Source: Drosophila pseudoobscura
Lineage: Eukaryota; Arthropoda; Insecta; Diptera; Drosophilidae
Assembly (NCBI RefSeq): GCF_009870125.1
Contig: NC_046683.1
Span: 5,642,001-5,706,000, forward strand
Direction: 5' to 3'
DNA: 64,000 bases
Numbering within the stretch: position 1 is the first letter of the stretch; the number at the start of each line of letters is the position of its first letter. The notes beneath the pieces are model-generated. The model saw nothing but the letters and a program-made list of their open reading frames with translations, did not search any database and was not told the origin of the DNA. The position numbers and the translations under genes were made by a program. Positions 26,101-38,278 of this stretch are shown here, in pieces.

Positions 26101-29100
26101 GCCCAGAAAAGTCTTACAGCAACGGCCGTATGTCCATAGTCACTAACTCTTTAAACATGAACCCGATTTTTCGTGAACCAAACTGTATTCCCTCGTAGAG
26201 AATCGCCCACTGTATGAGATGGAGCGTGCCGGGGTGGGTCACCAGCGGATGCTGCCCATACCGCCGGTCAACAGCAGACACAGCGGCGGCTTTCGAAACC
26301 GGCCCATCGTAGAGGCGTGGGTCCAGCAGGAGAACGATCGGAATCTAATACGAAGCTCCGCAGTCTCCGTGGTGCACAGCCAGAGTCGACATGCGGACCC
26401 GAGGAACATCGAATCCGTGGGGGCCGTACAGGATTGGCAGCATCTGAGAAATATTGAAGCTCCGCCACCGCGATACGAAGAATATATTTTTGCTGCCCAG
26501 CATGCAGGCGGCAGCCGGGTAAGTGGTATCCGCCAGTCGATACGAGGGCAGGCGAAGTGTGCGGGCGATAACTTAATCGCAACATATTCGAGAACTCATT
26601 TTTCCATAACTTAATTCCATAATTCTTAATCCAGAACTTGCATTCGTTAGATAGTATTGTACAATTATAACGAGTTGATAGCTGAACATTTTCGATAGCA
26701 TAACAACATTCTCATCACACATTATTTACCTGCAAAACCTCTCAGATCTAGACAAATGTTCATACATCTTTCTGTTTGTCATCTTCCTATGTCTACAGCA
26801 AGACCTTCGTCGTGGCTCCGCGGCGGAACCAAACATGCAGCACTCGGTCCGGCGCTATATGCTACAAGAGGTTCATCCACGCAGCTTGCATAGCGTCGAG
26901 CACAGGTTGGTTTCAGATGTCAATCCTATGTTTAAGGCTTAAGGCTTTTTAGCTTGGTATTGTACTCACATCGTTCGCAAATAGCGAAGAACAAATTATT
27001 TAACTAAGACTATTTCATTTGGCCATTTTTCATACATCCTTAAGAATACTAAAATTGCTTCCATATTTTTAATATTCCTATTCGATTTGAATCTTTAGAC
27101 TTGTGTAACAATTTTTTTTCTTTGAAAAGCAGAGAGCACGCGGATGTATCCAGGGTTTTGACCATACAGCAAGCCATGTGCGGAGCGGTTTCCCCGCAGT
27201 ACGGCACCGTGGTCGACCACCCACCACCCTCATATAGCGAAGCGAGAGCCATCGCTGGCGTGGTCCCCGTAAATGAAATGTCCAGCGGACTGGGAGCCAG
27301 TGGTTCGGTACCCGTAGAGGCAGGGTGCAGCACACCGAAACGCGCACGCCAAGTGCATATCGAGCGGGAGCCTCCCGTCGGCGCGGCAGCGGCATACCCA
27401 GCGCGGGGACAACGGCATAACAGCTCTGGCACCTTGTTGGTGCCGGTACTCAGCAACCGCGCGGCGCACAGCCAGCGAAGGAGAACATCCAGTATGCCGG
27501 CCGAGCGCCCCAGGGTGAGTATGTAGGTAAGGATTTCACCAATTATCTTCGAAAACCAATCAATTACTAATCACACAAAATTATTCGATTCGAGCGCTGA
27601 CAGTTAAGATGCGAGTATCCGTTCACAATCAAGCAGAGCATCAAGTTCAATGAGTGATATGATTTGCAACAATAGTGAAGCAGTGAAATCAAGAATCAAG
27701 TAGTGAGAATTATTCATCAGCAAGTGAGGACCACCGAGTCGATCGTGGCGTATAAATCTATCAAGCAGTTCAGTATGTTAAATAACAGGCTGTTATGAAA
27801 AGCTCGTTCCCAGTGGAAATACATATATGTATAAAGCAGTGCAGTTCCCCATGCTAGTATGTGTACCATAGCAACGAAAGCAATTAAATAAAGCAGTATC
27901 TACCGCTTACTTATCTTAAATACACACATGCATGAGTCCTGACAACTATTACGCCTAATAAAGCATAGGGCTATGCTGCAAGCAGAGGACGAGCGCCACA
28001 ACACTTCGGCGCATCTGCAGCTCCCGATTACTTATTGGCAAACACTTGGATGTCTTTAATCCGTTGTCACGTCCCGAGCTCTGTTCATGCCATTTCCATG
28101 CACACCATAAAACACATACATATAGAGTCGTGTATGCGCCGAGTCTTTTGGGCGTGGAACGTGTTCCGTGCCAGATTCGACGAGAATTCCAGGTTTTCAC
28201 GCCAGGCAAAGTTTTTTGTGTCGCCTGCAGGGCAGGGCTTTGCTTGTTTGCCCATGCAAAGGCGTGCAAAGGAGGCGTAAAAGTGTGAAAAGGATCTGCG
28301 ACTGCCTTCGACAGTTTTCCTTTTCCGTCGTCCGCTCCACGCTTGACATTATTCTCCATTTAACGCTTTCCATTCGCTTCGGCGTCCAGGGTCCCTGGGA
28401 CGTGCCTGCCATTGATTCCTTTTGAAGGTTTCGCCACACTCCGCTTTAATTGCCAGTTGAACGTTGCAAGTTGAAAGCTGCAAGCCACAAGCAGACTGCA
28501 CTTCAGTTAGATCCGATGATGCGCCGCAATGAAATCAATTTCGAGACTCTTGCTGTCGAATCAAAAAAAGTTTGCGCCTAGAAATGATGAAAAACTTTGC
28601 CTCCAACGAGACACAGTGAAATAGTGCGAGCGAGAAAGTGACAAGGCACGGGTTAATGCTCCCGGCTGCTCCACTTTCAGCCGGCTTCCCATGTGGCAGG
28701 GTGGAAAGCAAGGCTCACGTTGCACAGTTTGCACTCGAGCAATTTCACCAAACTAATTACATTAGCTGCAGCGCCTACGAAAGTGTAGGCCCCCGATAAA
28801 GACAGGTAGCCATGAGGCAACTTAATGACACACGGCCATAAAGACAGAGAAATAGCCGGTGAGGTGGCTCTTGACTTCCTCCTCTTTATTGCGTTGATTT
28901 TTCAATGTTCCCAAAAAAATATGCTGGAAAGTAGAGTGAACCTGCCACATGGGGATCTGCGGGGTGGCCACCCGAAAAGCTGGCAACAGCAGTAACTATC
29001 CTTGCGCCCGTCCCTCGAATGAGTGGGAGCTCGAGCAGGCAATGGATAGTGGAGCTGGCCCAGGATAAGGAGCAGGAGCAGAAGCAGTAGAAGTAGAACA

Positions 29101-32100
29101 ATGTATCAAATGTTCATTCATGCTGAATGGTGAAAACTTGCCGTCTAACATACTCGCACTCTTACTTCCACACATATTTATATACAAATATCCCTGGATA
29201 TTTGTGTAATCCCTTGCCTCCAAGACCACTTCTGCTGCCCTCTACGAGCATCTATCTGTGTGAACGCATATATTTTTGCTGGCTTCCTCTAACTATTAAG
29301 CATAATCCACTGATGAGTTGATGAGTTTTACTACTTGCCTTAAATGGCTCTTGTTTCCCGAGCCCCGATCCCCTAGACTCCACCTTCAGCCTGGATGCTA
29401 TCTGAATGCTGGCTGGCATTCTCTAGAGGCGTCCTCCGGAGCCAAAGCAGAGCAAAATATGAACAAAATAATGTTTTGCACATTGTGTGCTCGTTAAGGA
29501 TAAGTTTAGCTTAGCCCCTCAGTGGTGGGCTGGCCCTTCTATAAATCTACAATTAAAGAACTAGGACTCATCCGGAATAGATTCCGCCATGCTTCATTAC
29601 GATAAAAACTCATGATTCAGCTCTTTTTTTTGCAGATCCTTGATTGTGGTGCTAAAAGCCAGCGTAAGGTCGCTTAATTTAACCTCTTTTAACCACAGAT
29701 GGACATCCTTTGTATAATTGGCAACTTCTTAAATTGAAATCAAAAGTAAATCAAACAAATGATGATTTTTCTGGGTTAAGAGGGTGTGAGCTCTCTATCA
29801 ACTATTTAATGGTGTTAGTCACTTCCTCTCTTGCCTCTCTCGTCCTCTCCTCCATCTCTTCCATCTGCATCACTGTCGTCCTCTGCCTTTTCCCAGCCAC
29901 AACGCGCGGAGGTGCGTCAGGCGGTGAAACATGCAGAAGATCAGGGCATGGAGTACTACCGCCTGCGCAGTTTTAGTATTACCTCGAACGGGGTATGCAA
30001 TTTAGGGGACTCCCTGCGGTAAGTTTCGAGTGTTGTGCAAAGATGTACTCTCACGATGTCTGTGTCTACCATCCTTGTCACCTTTGTTTTCACAGACGCC
30101 GCAGGTCACGCTCGAACAACTCAGTGACATCGGGGGGTACCTCTTACAGCGGCATTCGATACTACAATAGGTGAGTACCAACAAAGCATGTAAATCAAGC
30201 AGCAAATACTACAAGCATAGTATGTACTTCATTGCAAGCAGTATGTGGCAAGCAGTGCATAGCTAAAAGTGCGCGGAAAGACGGCGGGACGCATTAATTT
30301 GTTTATACACGACAATAAACCCACACACATACACCACAGAAATGGCGTCACATTTCCATCTGAAGCTGCGGCACCCCGCGGCAGCACGCTCACCGAATAA
30401 TTTCATACAATTTTCACACACAGCACAATCTCTTTTGTACAGAGGTCCCCATCACCGGGGGACAAAAAAAAAAGAGCAGGAGGTGGCCATCTGCACCGGG
30501 ATGAACGTCAACAATGCCGAGAATATTGTCAAAGGAACTCGGCATTCACCGCTGTTTCCAGTTGCTTATCATGTTTTCCCATTTTTGATATATTTATTTA
30601 TTTTTTCCTCTTTTTACGCGCTCTACTTATTATTACTTATGTTACTTGGTAATACTGTCCCATCTTTTTTCTTTCCGCCCGAAACTATAAAGAAACGCAT
30701 CGGGGAATATCATCGAAAGGGCCCTATCACAGCAGACACTGTCCGGAGAGCCGCCCACCTTCAGAATTGCTATGCTTGGTAGTCCTGCGGTTGGGAAGTC
30801 AGCCCTATCGTTCCAGTTTACCACCTCGGACCATATTTGCGGCTACGACCTAAGTCTTGGTAAGTGGAATACTACTCTGAAGCTCACAAACTATTTGTTG
30901 AATAGCATCCGCGGTGTCCTCGTGGTCGGGAAGGATATTACAATGTGCTTTTGCAAGGTTGGCGGGAAATAATAATTTGGCTTATTGCCTTCGGACAAAA
31001 GCCTGCAGTCGAACGGTTCAATTATCATTTGGATTTCAAATGTAATTAAATGGCTGACTCTATTGGACTACATTAGAGTCTTGCCCTTTGGGAAAGTTTG
31101 CCAAAATTTCATTTACATCACAGGCATCAAAATACAGAGCAGAGCCGCATTTCGCATTTCGAATACGTGCAACACTCTGCATGATACCAATCTGCGGACA
31201 GGCTGCGAGACACTATGGAAACGGGAGTGAACATCAAAAGCACGCCTCCAGTCCATTAGTGCCTTGCTCTCGGCCCTTGCTGTCGTGCTGCGCTTCAATT
31301 GCGCTCCGTCTGCTCTCCGGATGGCTGATGTGTGTCTCGCGTGCACCACCATGTCCGGTATTCGTATCTCTCTGCTCGTCTGTGTTTCGTTCTATTTTAT
31401 TGGTTTTGTTTGTTTGTTGTTTTTTGCGAAGCCTTTGAACAAAGGCTATTGACCAGGACCTGGGCTAAAAACGGGCTCTCCAGAGTCTGGATGGAATTCT
31501 GATGCTTTCCCGTCCGACACAAATACACAATAATATAATTTCACATGTGCATATGTTAATTAGCAAAGCAAGCTCTGACATATTCGAACGCAACCGCGAT
31601 AGCTTTCCTTTCCACGGACCAACTAGAAGTCGTATTAGCTGTGTTGGAAAAGTACATAGATACAGGACGATGACTCTGCTTTTTTTGGTTGATTTTCCCC
31701 TGTGAAGTTCACTGCTTTTGAATGCTTACTGTAAGTGAACTGCTTGAACAGGTCGAATCGGTTGAAGCAAAGGCTTAAAAAAGTTGATGGAAGTGCTTTG
31801 TTTTCTTACAGGCTCTACGAAATCTTTGAAACATTTATTTGTTTTTCCGTTTCGTAGTAGATGTTTAATTTTTCAATTGAAAATATAATCAATCTTTCTT
31901 AGATTCTCTCTGGCATATTTTCACAGTTATTTGTTCCTACTACTTATTAAGCTTCTCAGAAATTCATTTTTCATTCATTGTTATCGGTGACAAAGGCTGA
32001 TGTAGTGAATATGAACTTCCCTAGACCCGTGTTTATATACGGCTCCGTGCTTCGGCTTTTCAGAATTTGCACACAATTTGAAAGTACAAAGGATTTATTA

Positions 32101-34018
32101 GCCTTGTTTGCCGGATTGCCAGTCCGCAGCTCAATGAAATTCCTCAGAACTAGATGAGATGTGTATTGGCATTGGCAGGCATAAGCGGGGGGTACCTCCT
32201 TTTGCTTGGAAACTCGGTCATGCCTGTGCCTGTACCTGCATACCGATGCAGCTAGCTAGAAATTGAATATGGTTGTCTGTGGCCACTGCCACAACAACTT
32301 GGTTGCAAGCACATTGCTTTCATTCGGCTCTGATTCAATTGGTCTTTCCACTTGAACAATGCTCTCGTTTTTCGATATCCCGCAGAGATGGAATATGGAC
32401 AGAAGACGGTGTCTGTACTGGTGGATGACGTTGAATCGGACATTGAAGTTGTGGATCATCCCGCCTGCGAAATGTCGGTAAGTATATTCGGGGCAATCAT
32501 GAATTATGTTTTCCAGTGTCCTTCATGTCTTTCCCCGTCTGCCTCTGTCTGTGGCCAGTCTGGGTGTGTGGCAGACACAGTTGAAGCTTTTACCACGCTC
32601 CTTTCTGCTGCTCCTTCGCAACCCTCTGTGATACATTTGTCAATAATGTCATTAAGACTCGTTCTTCTTGAAGCGATACACTTTGGTAAATGACTTTTAG
32701 ATGACTGGAAACTGTTTGCAAGTTGCGACAGTCCCAATAGCCAGACAATTACGATCACACAAATAGGTGCTTAAGCGTTCAAGTACAATGATGAACATAT
32801 AAATAGGGAAAGTAGGAAAAAATACAGGAATCGAAATTCGAAAGAGGCTTCTAGGGCTTAGTTTAAATCTTAAGGCTTTTATTATTCAATTGAACCTCTA
32901 ACCAAGTGCCACCCTCCCTCTCCCTCTGCCCCCCATTATGGTCCACCAAAAAATGCATTAGATTCATTCAAAATGCATTCGTAACTTTTCTGTGCCACAA
33001 CGCTCATCTGTTCTCTCTCTCTCTATCGCCTCTGTCTGTCTTTGCTGCCCTCTCTCTCCTTTAGACGGAGGCTTTTTGCGCTACATACGACATCGACCTG
33101 TTTGTGGTCGTCTACTCTGTGCTGGACGTCTACTCGTTCCGGAATGCGGAACGCGTGTTGCATTATTTGCGGGAAAACGACATGCTGCTTAGCCGCGGCG
33201 CCATATTGGTGGGGAACAAGGCGGACCTGGAACGCCATCGCGCTGTGCCCCAAGAGAGTGAGTTTTCGCTCTATCCGAAGGCACCTCCTCTTCTGCGTCC
33301 CTTTTCTATTCTTGCCCCCATTTCAGTGGGCCACAAAGTGGCCACGGAGATTCCCTGCAAGTTCATCGAGACGTCGGCGGGGCTGTGCCACAATGTCAAT
33401 GAGCTGTTGGTGGGTGTGGTGGCTCAGGTCAAACTGAATCCCCAGCGCCTGAGCATGCTCAGTCCGGCCGACCTGGAGCGCGTGAATATGCAGAGCAGCA
33501 TCCAAAACCACAGACGCATGCACCTGGAGCGCCAACTGAGCATGTGCCAGAGTGACCACGGGCTGGCTCCGGATGCCGAAGACGACCCCAATCGTCCGCA
33601 CATCAGTCTGCGAGACATTCTGAATGTGGGAGAGAGTGATCTGGAGGACTCCGGGGAAACCTATGCCCAGCGGCGACATCGCCTCATGACCCGGTTTGAA
33701 TTCCTGGCGGCCAAGATCCGCAACGAATCGGTGACACCGATCAGCCCTGTTGGCAAGCGATGCTCCATCGGCGCCGCGACCTCGGACAATAAGGTCGCGA
33801 GACTGCAGCGCCGGGCCATGGACGACTCGCATCTAGGTCGGCGCGTGTGGGCTCGTCCGGAGTGCAGAAAGCACCTGTCCCTCTTCAATTGCAACGGCAG
33901 GGTCAAGAAGATGACGGCACGCACCAAGACGTTTGTTTCGTCGCTGCTACGCTTCAAGGCATCCCACTGGCTGAGTCGTCGCACCTCTTCCAGCTGCACC
34001 GATCTCTTTGCGATTTAA
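23144..34018 (+). CDS. RGK-family (Rem/Rad/Gem-like) GTPase, 12 coding exons
   Basis: Reading splice signals gives exons 23144-23272, 23445-23996, 24110-24353, 26199-26518, 26799-26905, 27133-27514, 29897-30018, 30096-30170, 30693-30859, 32386-32477, 33065-33257 and 33327-34018. Frames join throughout to 1024 residues. The start is chosen for its strong context (ATCACCATGG). Residues 1-640 are low-complexity: Gln- and His-rich, a Gly run near 210-220, and R-L-R-S-F-S at 600-605, typical before RGK G domains. The Ras-like domain has P-loop GSPAVGKS (673-680), a G3 region D-H-P-A at 723 lacking the usual Gly, NKAD (781-784) and ETSA (809-812). The tail is basic and ends CTDLFAI, the RGK C-terminal motif. 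RGK proteins block voltage-gated calcium channels and bind calmodulin and 14-3-3. It is probably the X-linked melanogaster RGK gene (I think CG42541); the symbol is left blank because I am not certain. Confidence 0.92.
23997..24109 (+). other. RGK intron 2, short and nearly open
   Basis: Donor GAG/GTAAAT and acceptor TTTACAG/CTA flank a 113-nt intron. The reading frame stays open through it until a stop just inside the next exon. Retention would therefore give a truncated N-terminal protein. Splicing is preferred because the next exon continues in frame without a stop. Confidence 0.6.
24860..25010 (-). mobile_element. Fragment of ISY/DINE-like helitron in RGK intron
   Basis: Read on the minus strand, about 24875-24960 carries CCTGTGATATCGCACC, then TTCCGCCCCCACAAA. 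This matches the same order seen at 21561-21612 in the larger helitron. It lies in the third intron of the RGK gene. Possible further related sequence continues to about 25450 (GGGGTGGGCGTGGTCGGATC) but I could not tie it to the element. Confidence 0.55.
27515..29896. other. RGK intron 6, 2.4 kb
   Basis: Intron between coding exons 6 and 7. It carries no supported gene. Short repeats of AAGCAGT and CAAGCAGTTCAG type occur at 27630-27910. Open frames on either strand near 28000-28400 lack splice context. Confidence 0.6.
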
Positions 34019-34165
34019 ATGGATTGATAGACATATATAGAAAGTAGTGGGGCTTGGTGTGGGTTTTGCACGGATAGGAGTTTTAAGGTAACGAATAGAC
34101 TGATTTTACACAAAAGGCAGCAGAGCAGGAAACGCAACTACGGCAAAGGAAGGGAAATAAATCAA
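34019..34165 (+). terminator. RGK 3' UTR and poly(A) signal
   Basis: The stop codon of the RGK gene ends at 34018. A consensus AATAAA lies at 34156-34161, followed by A-rich sequence. This is the first strong poly(A) signal. A longer 3' UTR into the AT-rich DNA beyond is possible. Confidence 0.55.
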
Positions 34166-35614
34166 ACAAAAAATCATCAATTACGTACAATATTTGCCTT
34201 TTCGGTTGTTTCCAAAAACTCTCAGAACATGGTCCGATGGCACACCACTTTGGATGCCTAAATTGTATCCCCTATTGGACGAGCAGCTAACAAAAATATG
34301 ATGTCCTTCCGTTTACCCAAAAACACTCCAATTGGCAAACAATAGTACATACATACATGTGTACCTAATGCAAATTCAACGCGGACAATATTTATTATTA
34401 TACATATTATTTATTATTATTATATGTATATATTATATTACTATTATATTATACATATTACTATGATTACTATATATTATTATGATTATATTATTATTAT
34501 TATAAGAAACGACCCTGACAACTTAAAAACGTGAGAGGAAACCCGAAAATGGCACAAATGACTGGCACGACCAGCTAATACCGGACATGACTAGGCAGCT
34601 TCTTTTTGTGATGGGTGGACAATCCCTTAAAAAGAAGAGCAGACATCAGAAGCGTAACAAGCCACAGGATCAGACATAGAGCAAATCCAAGGCCTATAAA
34701 ACTTGAAATGAAACAGCTACCACAAAACATTGCAACACGAAAACACAATATAATAGCACAAGAAGATTGAAAACACTGAAGGAGGAGTAAATCTTGAATT
34801 TTATGCAGAGCAGTACAAGGGCTGTGCAGAGGCACAGCAGATGGAATTTTTTTTTTTTGAATGCCCAAACAAAAAATAATATAAATAAAACCAAAGTAGA
34901 CCCACGAGATGCTACACATACAGAGAAAAGAAACAAAATCTTACACAACATTAAATAACGGGAAAGCCAAGAGATGGTAAGAAAATAGGAGAGAAATATT
35001 TTGCAAGAACCCGAAGAAACACACAAAAAATATAAAACAGCAGGCAAAAAAACACACTTGTATCCGGGGGAAAGAAATTAAAAAACTACAACAAAAATTT
35101 TATTTTTCAAGGCATAGCAAAAGCATGTTTGAGAAATGAGCTCAAACCATATATGCCAAGAAAATGCAGAAAATACAGCAGAAAGTTTTTTTTGAAGGGA
35201 ATTTTAAAAAATCATATTCAAATTAAAGAATTCAACTAATCTCTAACTATAGTGCATAAATACAAACAAAACAAGGAAAGCAAAGTCAGATGCTGGAAAA
35301 AAAAGAACAGCAGCGGGTTTTTTAAGTCGGTAAACTCCACAAATAATACCCAAAACACACAATTCCCAGAACAGAGCTAATGCACGGACATAGAGTTGGG
35401 CTAAAACAAATGAAAACGGTGAATTTTTTTTTTATAGAAACTAAGAAAAGTATATACTTATCACATATTTGAACATATACTCAGAAAAACAGTTTAATCG
35501 AAAAGAAAAATGTTTGTGAATCAATGTAATCAATGTCTACAAATATCAATGCGAAATTTCTTAACTAATAATCTTTATACATATGTACTTGAATAAGAAT
35601 AAGAACGCAAATCA
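34166..35614. other. AT-rich gene-free stretch with ATT repeat
   Basis: No supported gene. 34385-34505 is an ATT/TATATA microsatellite. The rest is A-rich and contains many AACAC/AAAAC words. It could be extended 3' UTR of the RGK gene. Confidence 0.5.
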
Positions 35615-35786
35615 ATGAGCAGGACATCTAGAGAGCTGTCCGTTCCAACATTCGCAGGACCTAGAGCAATGGTGGACGAGGCTATCAAGTGCAATGTGAA
35701 TTCGGAACAGGTGAGCGAACTGCGAGTCTGGGCACTTTAAGTACTGGGTCCTAAGGATACCTCTGTTTTGACAGGAGCAATGTTAA
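35615..35786 (+). CDS. Candidate spliced micro-ORF, unknown
   Basis: A 32-codon exon starts with ATG at 35615 and ends at a strong donor (GAACAG/GTGAGC, exon end 35710). A typical short fly intron of 64 nt follows, with a branch-like CTAAG and TTTTGACAG acceptor (35774). Joined, the frame gives 35 residues and stops at 35784-35786. Read with one base shifted, the second exon would continue SNVKTALEYMAT before a stop at 35812, so a frameshift or an unseen splice variant is possible. The peptide matches no family I recognise. Confidence 0.35.
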
Positions 35787-36302
35787 AACGGCGTTGGAAT
35801 ATATGGCCACTTAGATGACGAGATTCCAATAGCTCCGGACAGGACAGTGCATATAGTTGACAGCTCGTTGGCCATATCAAATATCCAATAATTATCAACC
35901 CTACATTACTCTTTAAATGTATTCGGTGTTGTGATAAAAAGAAAATACTTACAGGAGGTCAAGTATAAATAACTTTCAATCTTAGTTCCTCATCTCAATC
36001 GCCGCATAAGCCAGCAGAGACTCACCAACCATACCTTGTACCTCAACAGATCCATAGACCATGTTACCCCTCCGAGGGAGGTAGGTTACTAGGCTCTGGG
36101 GAGACAACTATCAACTGGCAACAGTCTCCAAATATTAACAGTGGCCGTGTCTTAGAATTTTGATTTAATGAAATCTCCTTTTAGAGAAAGTTCAAAGATT
36201 ATTTTAATTTCTGACTCGTATAATCATCAGAGCATTTAAGCAGTTGAGTCTTTGATTGTTCTTAAATTCACTTGATTTTTTGCTTGTGCTTATTGTTTGC
36301 AG

Positions 36303-36689
36303 ATTCCAGTTTGAAAAATGAGTAAAAGCATGTTTAACCAGATGGGGGAGAGTGACGACACAATAACCCCAAAAAAAAAAATCAAAAAAAGGCCAACCAA
36401 AAAAGTGTGGACAGTGCAACAAAAACAGCAAATGACAGGGAAAAAGCGGAAGCAACGCAGAAGAGCAAAGTCTCCGTATTGTTCTGGGGCTGCAGATGAG
36501 ACTGAAAAACGCCCGGAACGGAATGTCAACAGAGTGAATGCAGGGTACACAAGAAAGAACTTAAACAAATTGAATATGAATACACAGAGACGCAGAACAT
36601 ACGAGTGTGCTTGTACTAGACTACTTCAAACATTTGAAATGCTCGTGTGTTGGGGAAGCTCCGACCAGACAGGACTGGAAGTACACTAG
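36303..36689 (+). CDS. Candidate basic small protein, unknown
   Basis: An open frame of 123 residues starts with ATG at 36318, 15 nt after a good acceptor (TTATTGTTTGCAG ending at 36302). It could be a second exon with a bit of 5' UTR. The product is strongly basic (Lys/Arg about a quarter), for example KKKIKKRPTKK near residue 20 and KKRKQRRR near residue 42. This suggests a nuclear or nucleic-acid-binding protein. Part of the composition follows from A-rich DNA, so chance is a real alternative. No promoter or poly(A) signal was assigned. Confidence 0.27.
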
Positions 36690-38023
36690 TTGGAAACGTG
36701 ACTATGTCTGAGCCACTGGAGGTGGCTACTTCCCAACTAATACTTGTCACAACATCAACAATAAACGGGAAAACGGAGACGAGGAAAAAGCGGCAGCGCC
36801 AATGAAATCAATAATTTTTTAATGTCCTCAAGAGATGGAGTGTATGGACTGTATGACGGGTAATCGGAAAAAGTAAGATATGCCGTCCGTATATGGTAAG
36901 GGTATCCGTCAATAAGTAAGCCACAATGGAGGCTCCATCCACAATACCATATTGAGTGCTTCTAGCAAGCATGTAATGAGAATTGGAGAGTTATCCGCAA
37001 GTAAACCAATTTCGTCAGTGAGAGAGATTTATGCGTGGGAAATGGGAAGGAAGGATCGGCATAAACATTGACAAACACACACGAACAACTGGTTGGTAAC
37101 GACAACGACCCCCTTAAAGACATGTCCCAATTTATGACTGATCTAAGGAGTTTCAAATTTAAGAGACACTGAAAGACCCGTCACATATCCCTCATTATGT
37201 TGTGCCCCTTTTGGGAAACAAGGGAGAGAGATGTGTACGTTTGTATTTACCTACATTTGATCTATTTAGACCTTATATATATGTGTACTTATATATCAAT
37301 ATACTCGTATTCTCGATGTATTACTATATACTATATACTATTACTGTACAATGTTTGTTACAATTTGTGCTTTTTGTGAAAAAACTATACAATATTTGTA
37401 AAAAATGTATGCTGAACAAAACTATACACAAATTTTTGATTAGAAATGAATAGTATTTTAATAGAATGGTTTTTGACGGGCAGCACGGTGATTTCGATTC
37501 CACATCGGGATTCTTCCCACATTTGTATTCCAAACTGTATTTTATTACAGATCCTTTAGATTGTGAATACGTACATTTTTTGCAGAAGGTAACAAACGTT
37601 GTTGTCGGTACGTCATATCGTACGTGTGTATTACGAAATCACAGGATTTCAATACCAAAGACGAACAAATACCAAAACTATGTACAAAACAAGAACATTT
37701 ATGCGAGTTCCTAAAAAATTATAAGATATTATATTAAATGCAAAAAAAAGCCATCGGAAGGTAACTTCCGATTGGTTTTAAGGCAAGAACCACAGGTCTG
37801 GTTGAGTAGATCACATCTATATACTTAGAGACCTAGTGTTGTTGGGAATTAAAGCCACTAACAAAATTTATTTTTTGAATAAGACAAAAATGTCCAAAAT
37901 TTTTAGAAAGCTTCAAATTTGATACACAATTATATCTTCAGGTATTGGCCTTGTTGTGAACAAATCAAACATCATAAATAAGGTCATACGTTTATCTTTC
38001 CAGCCTATTTAACTTTATACACT
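36690..38023. other. Gene-free stretch with a compact hairpin
   Basis: No supported gene. 37752-37776 forms a tight hairpin (ATCGGAAG, loop GTAA, CTTCCGAT, with CC/GG extension after one bulged base) preceded by an A-run. It does not match the histone 3' stem-loop consensus. Confidence 0.45.
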
Positions 38024-38278
38024 CCCAGCAAACCAAACGCTCACAAATGATTCGCATACGAGTCAAATGCGAGACTTAAACCGACAAAACGCTCGCATTC
38101 GGCACGTCATCTGTCGACACGTGATCACAGAGCCGAAGGCGCATTGCCGGACCGAAGGCACACGAAGGCGTGCTGCATTTTGTTGGCTTTCGATCGGCAG
38201 CGCAGTCGCAGCGCACTTTACCATTGTAAAACTCTCGCTTGCGAGCATTTTGCGAAACTTTGCTGTTGGTTTGCTGGG
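38024..38278. mobile_element. MITE-like inverted-repeat element
   Basis: CCCAGCAAACCAA at 38024-38036 is repeated inverted at 38266-38278. A looser inverted similarity (about 14 of 21) continues inward (CGCATACGAG against CTCGCTTGCG). The interior is far more GC- and CpG-rich than the AT-rich surroundings, with repeated ACCGAAGGC words. It has no coding frame of note. A clear target-site duplication is not visible. The superfamily is unknown. Confidence 0.45.

Noticed and set aside
33104..33326. A continuous frame reading through from the RGK G-domain into the C-terminal exon.
   Set aside because: 33258-33326 has a consensus donor (A/GTGAGT) and acceptor (CATTTCAG) and joins in frame to give QEMGHKVATEI, matching Ras-like proteins. 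The read-through residues do not fit the family.
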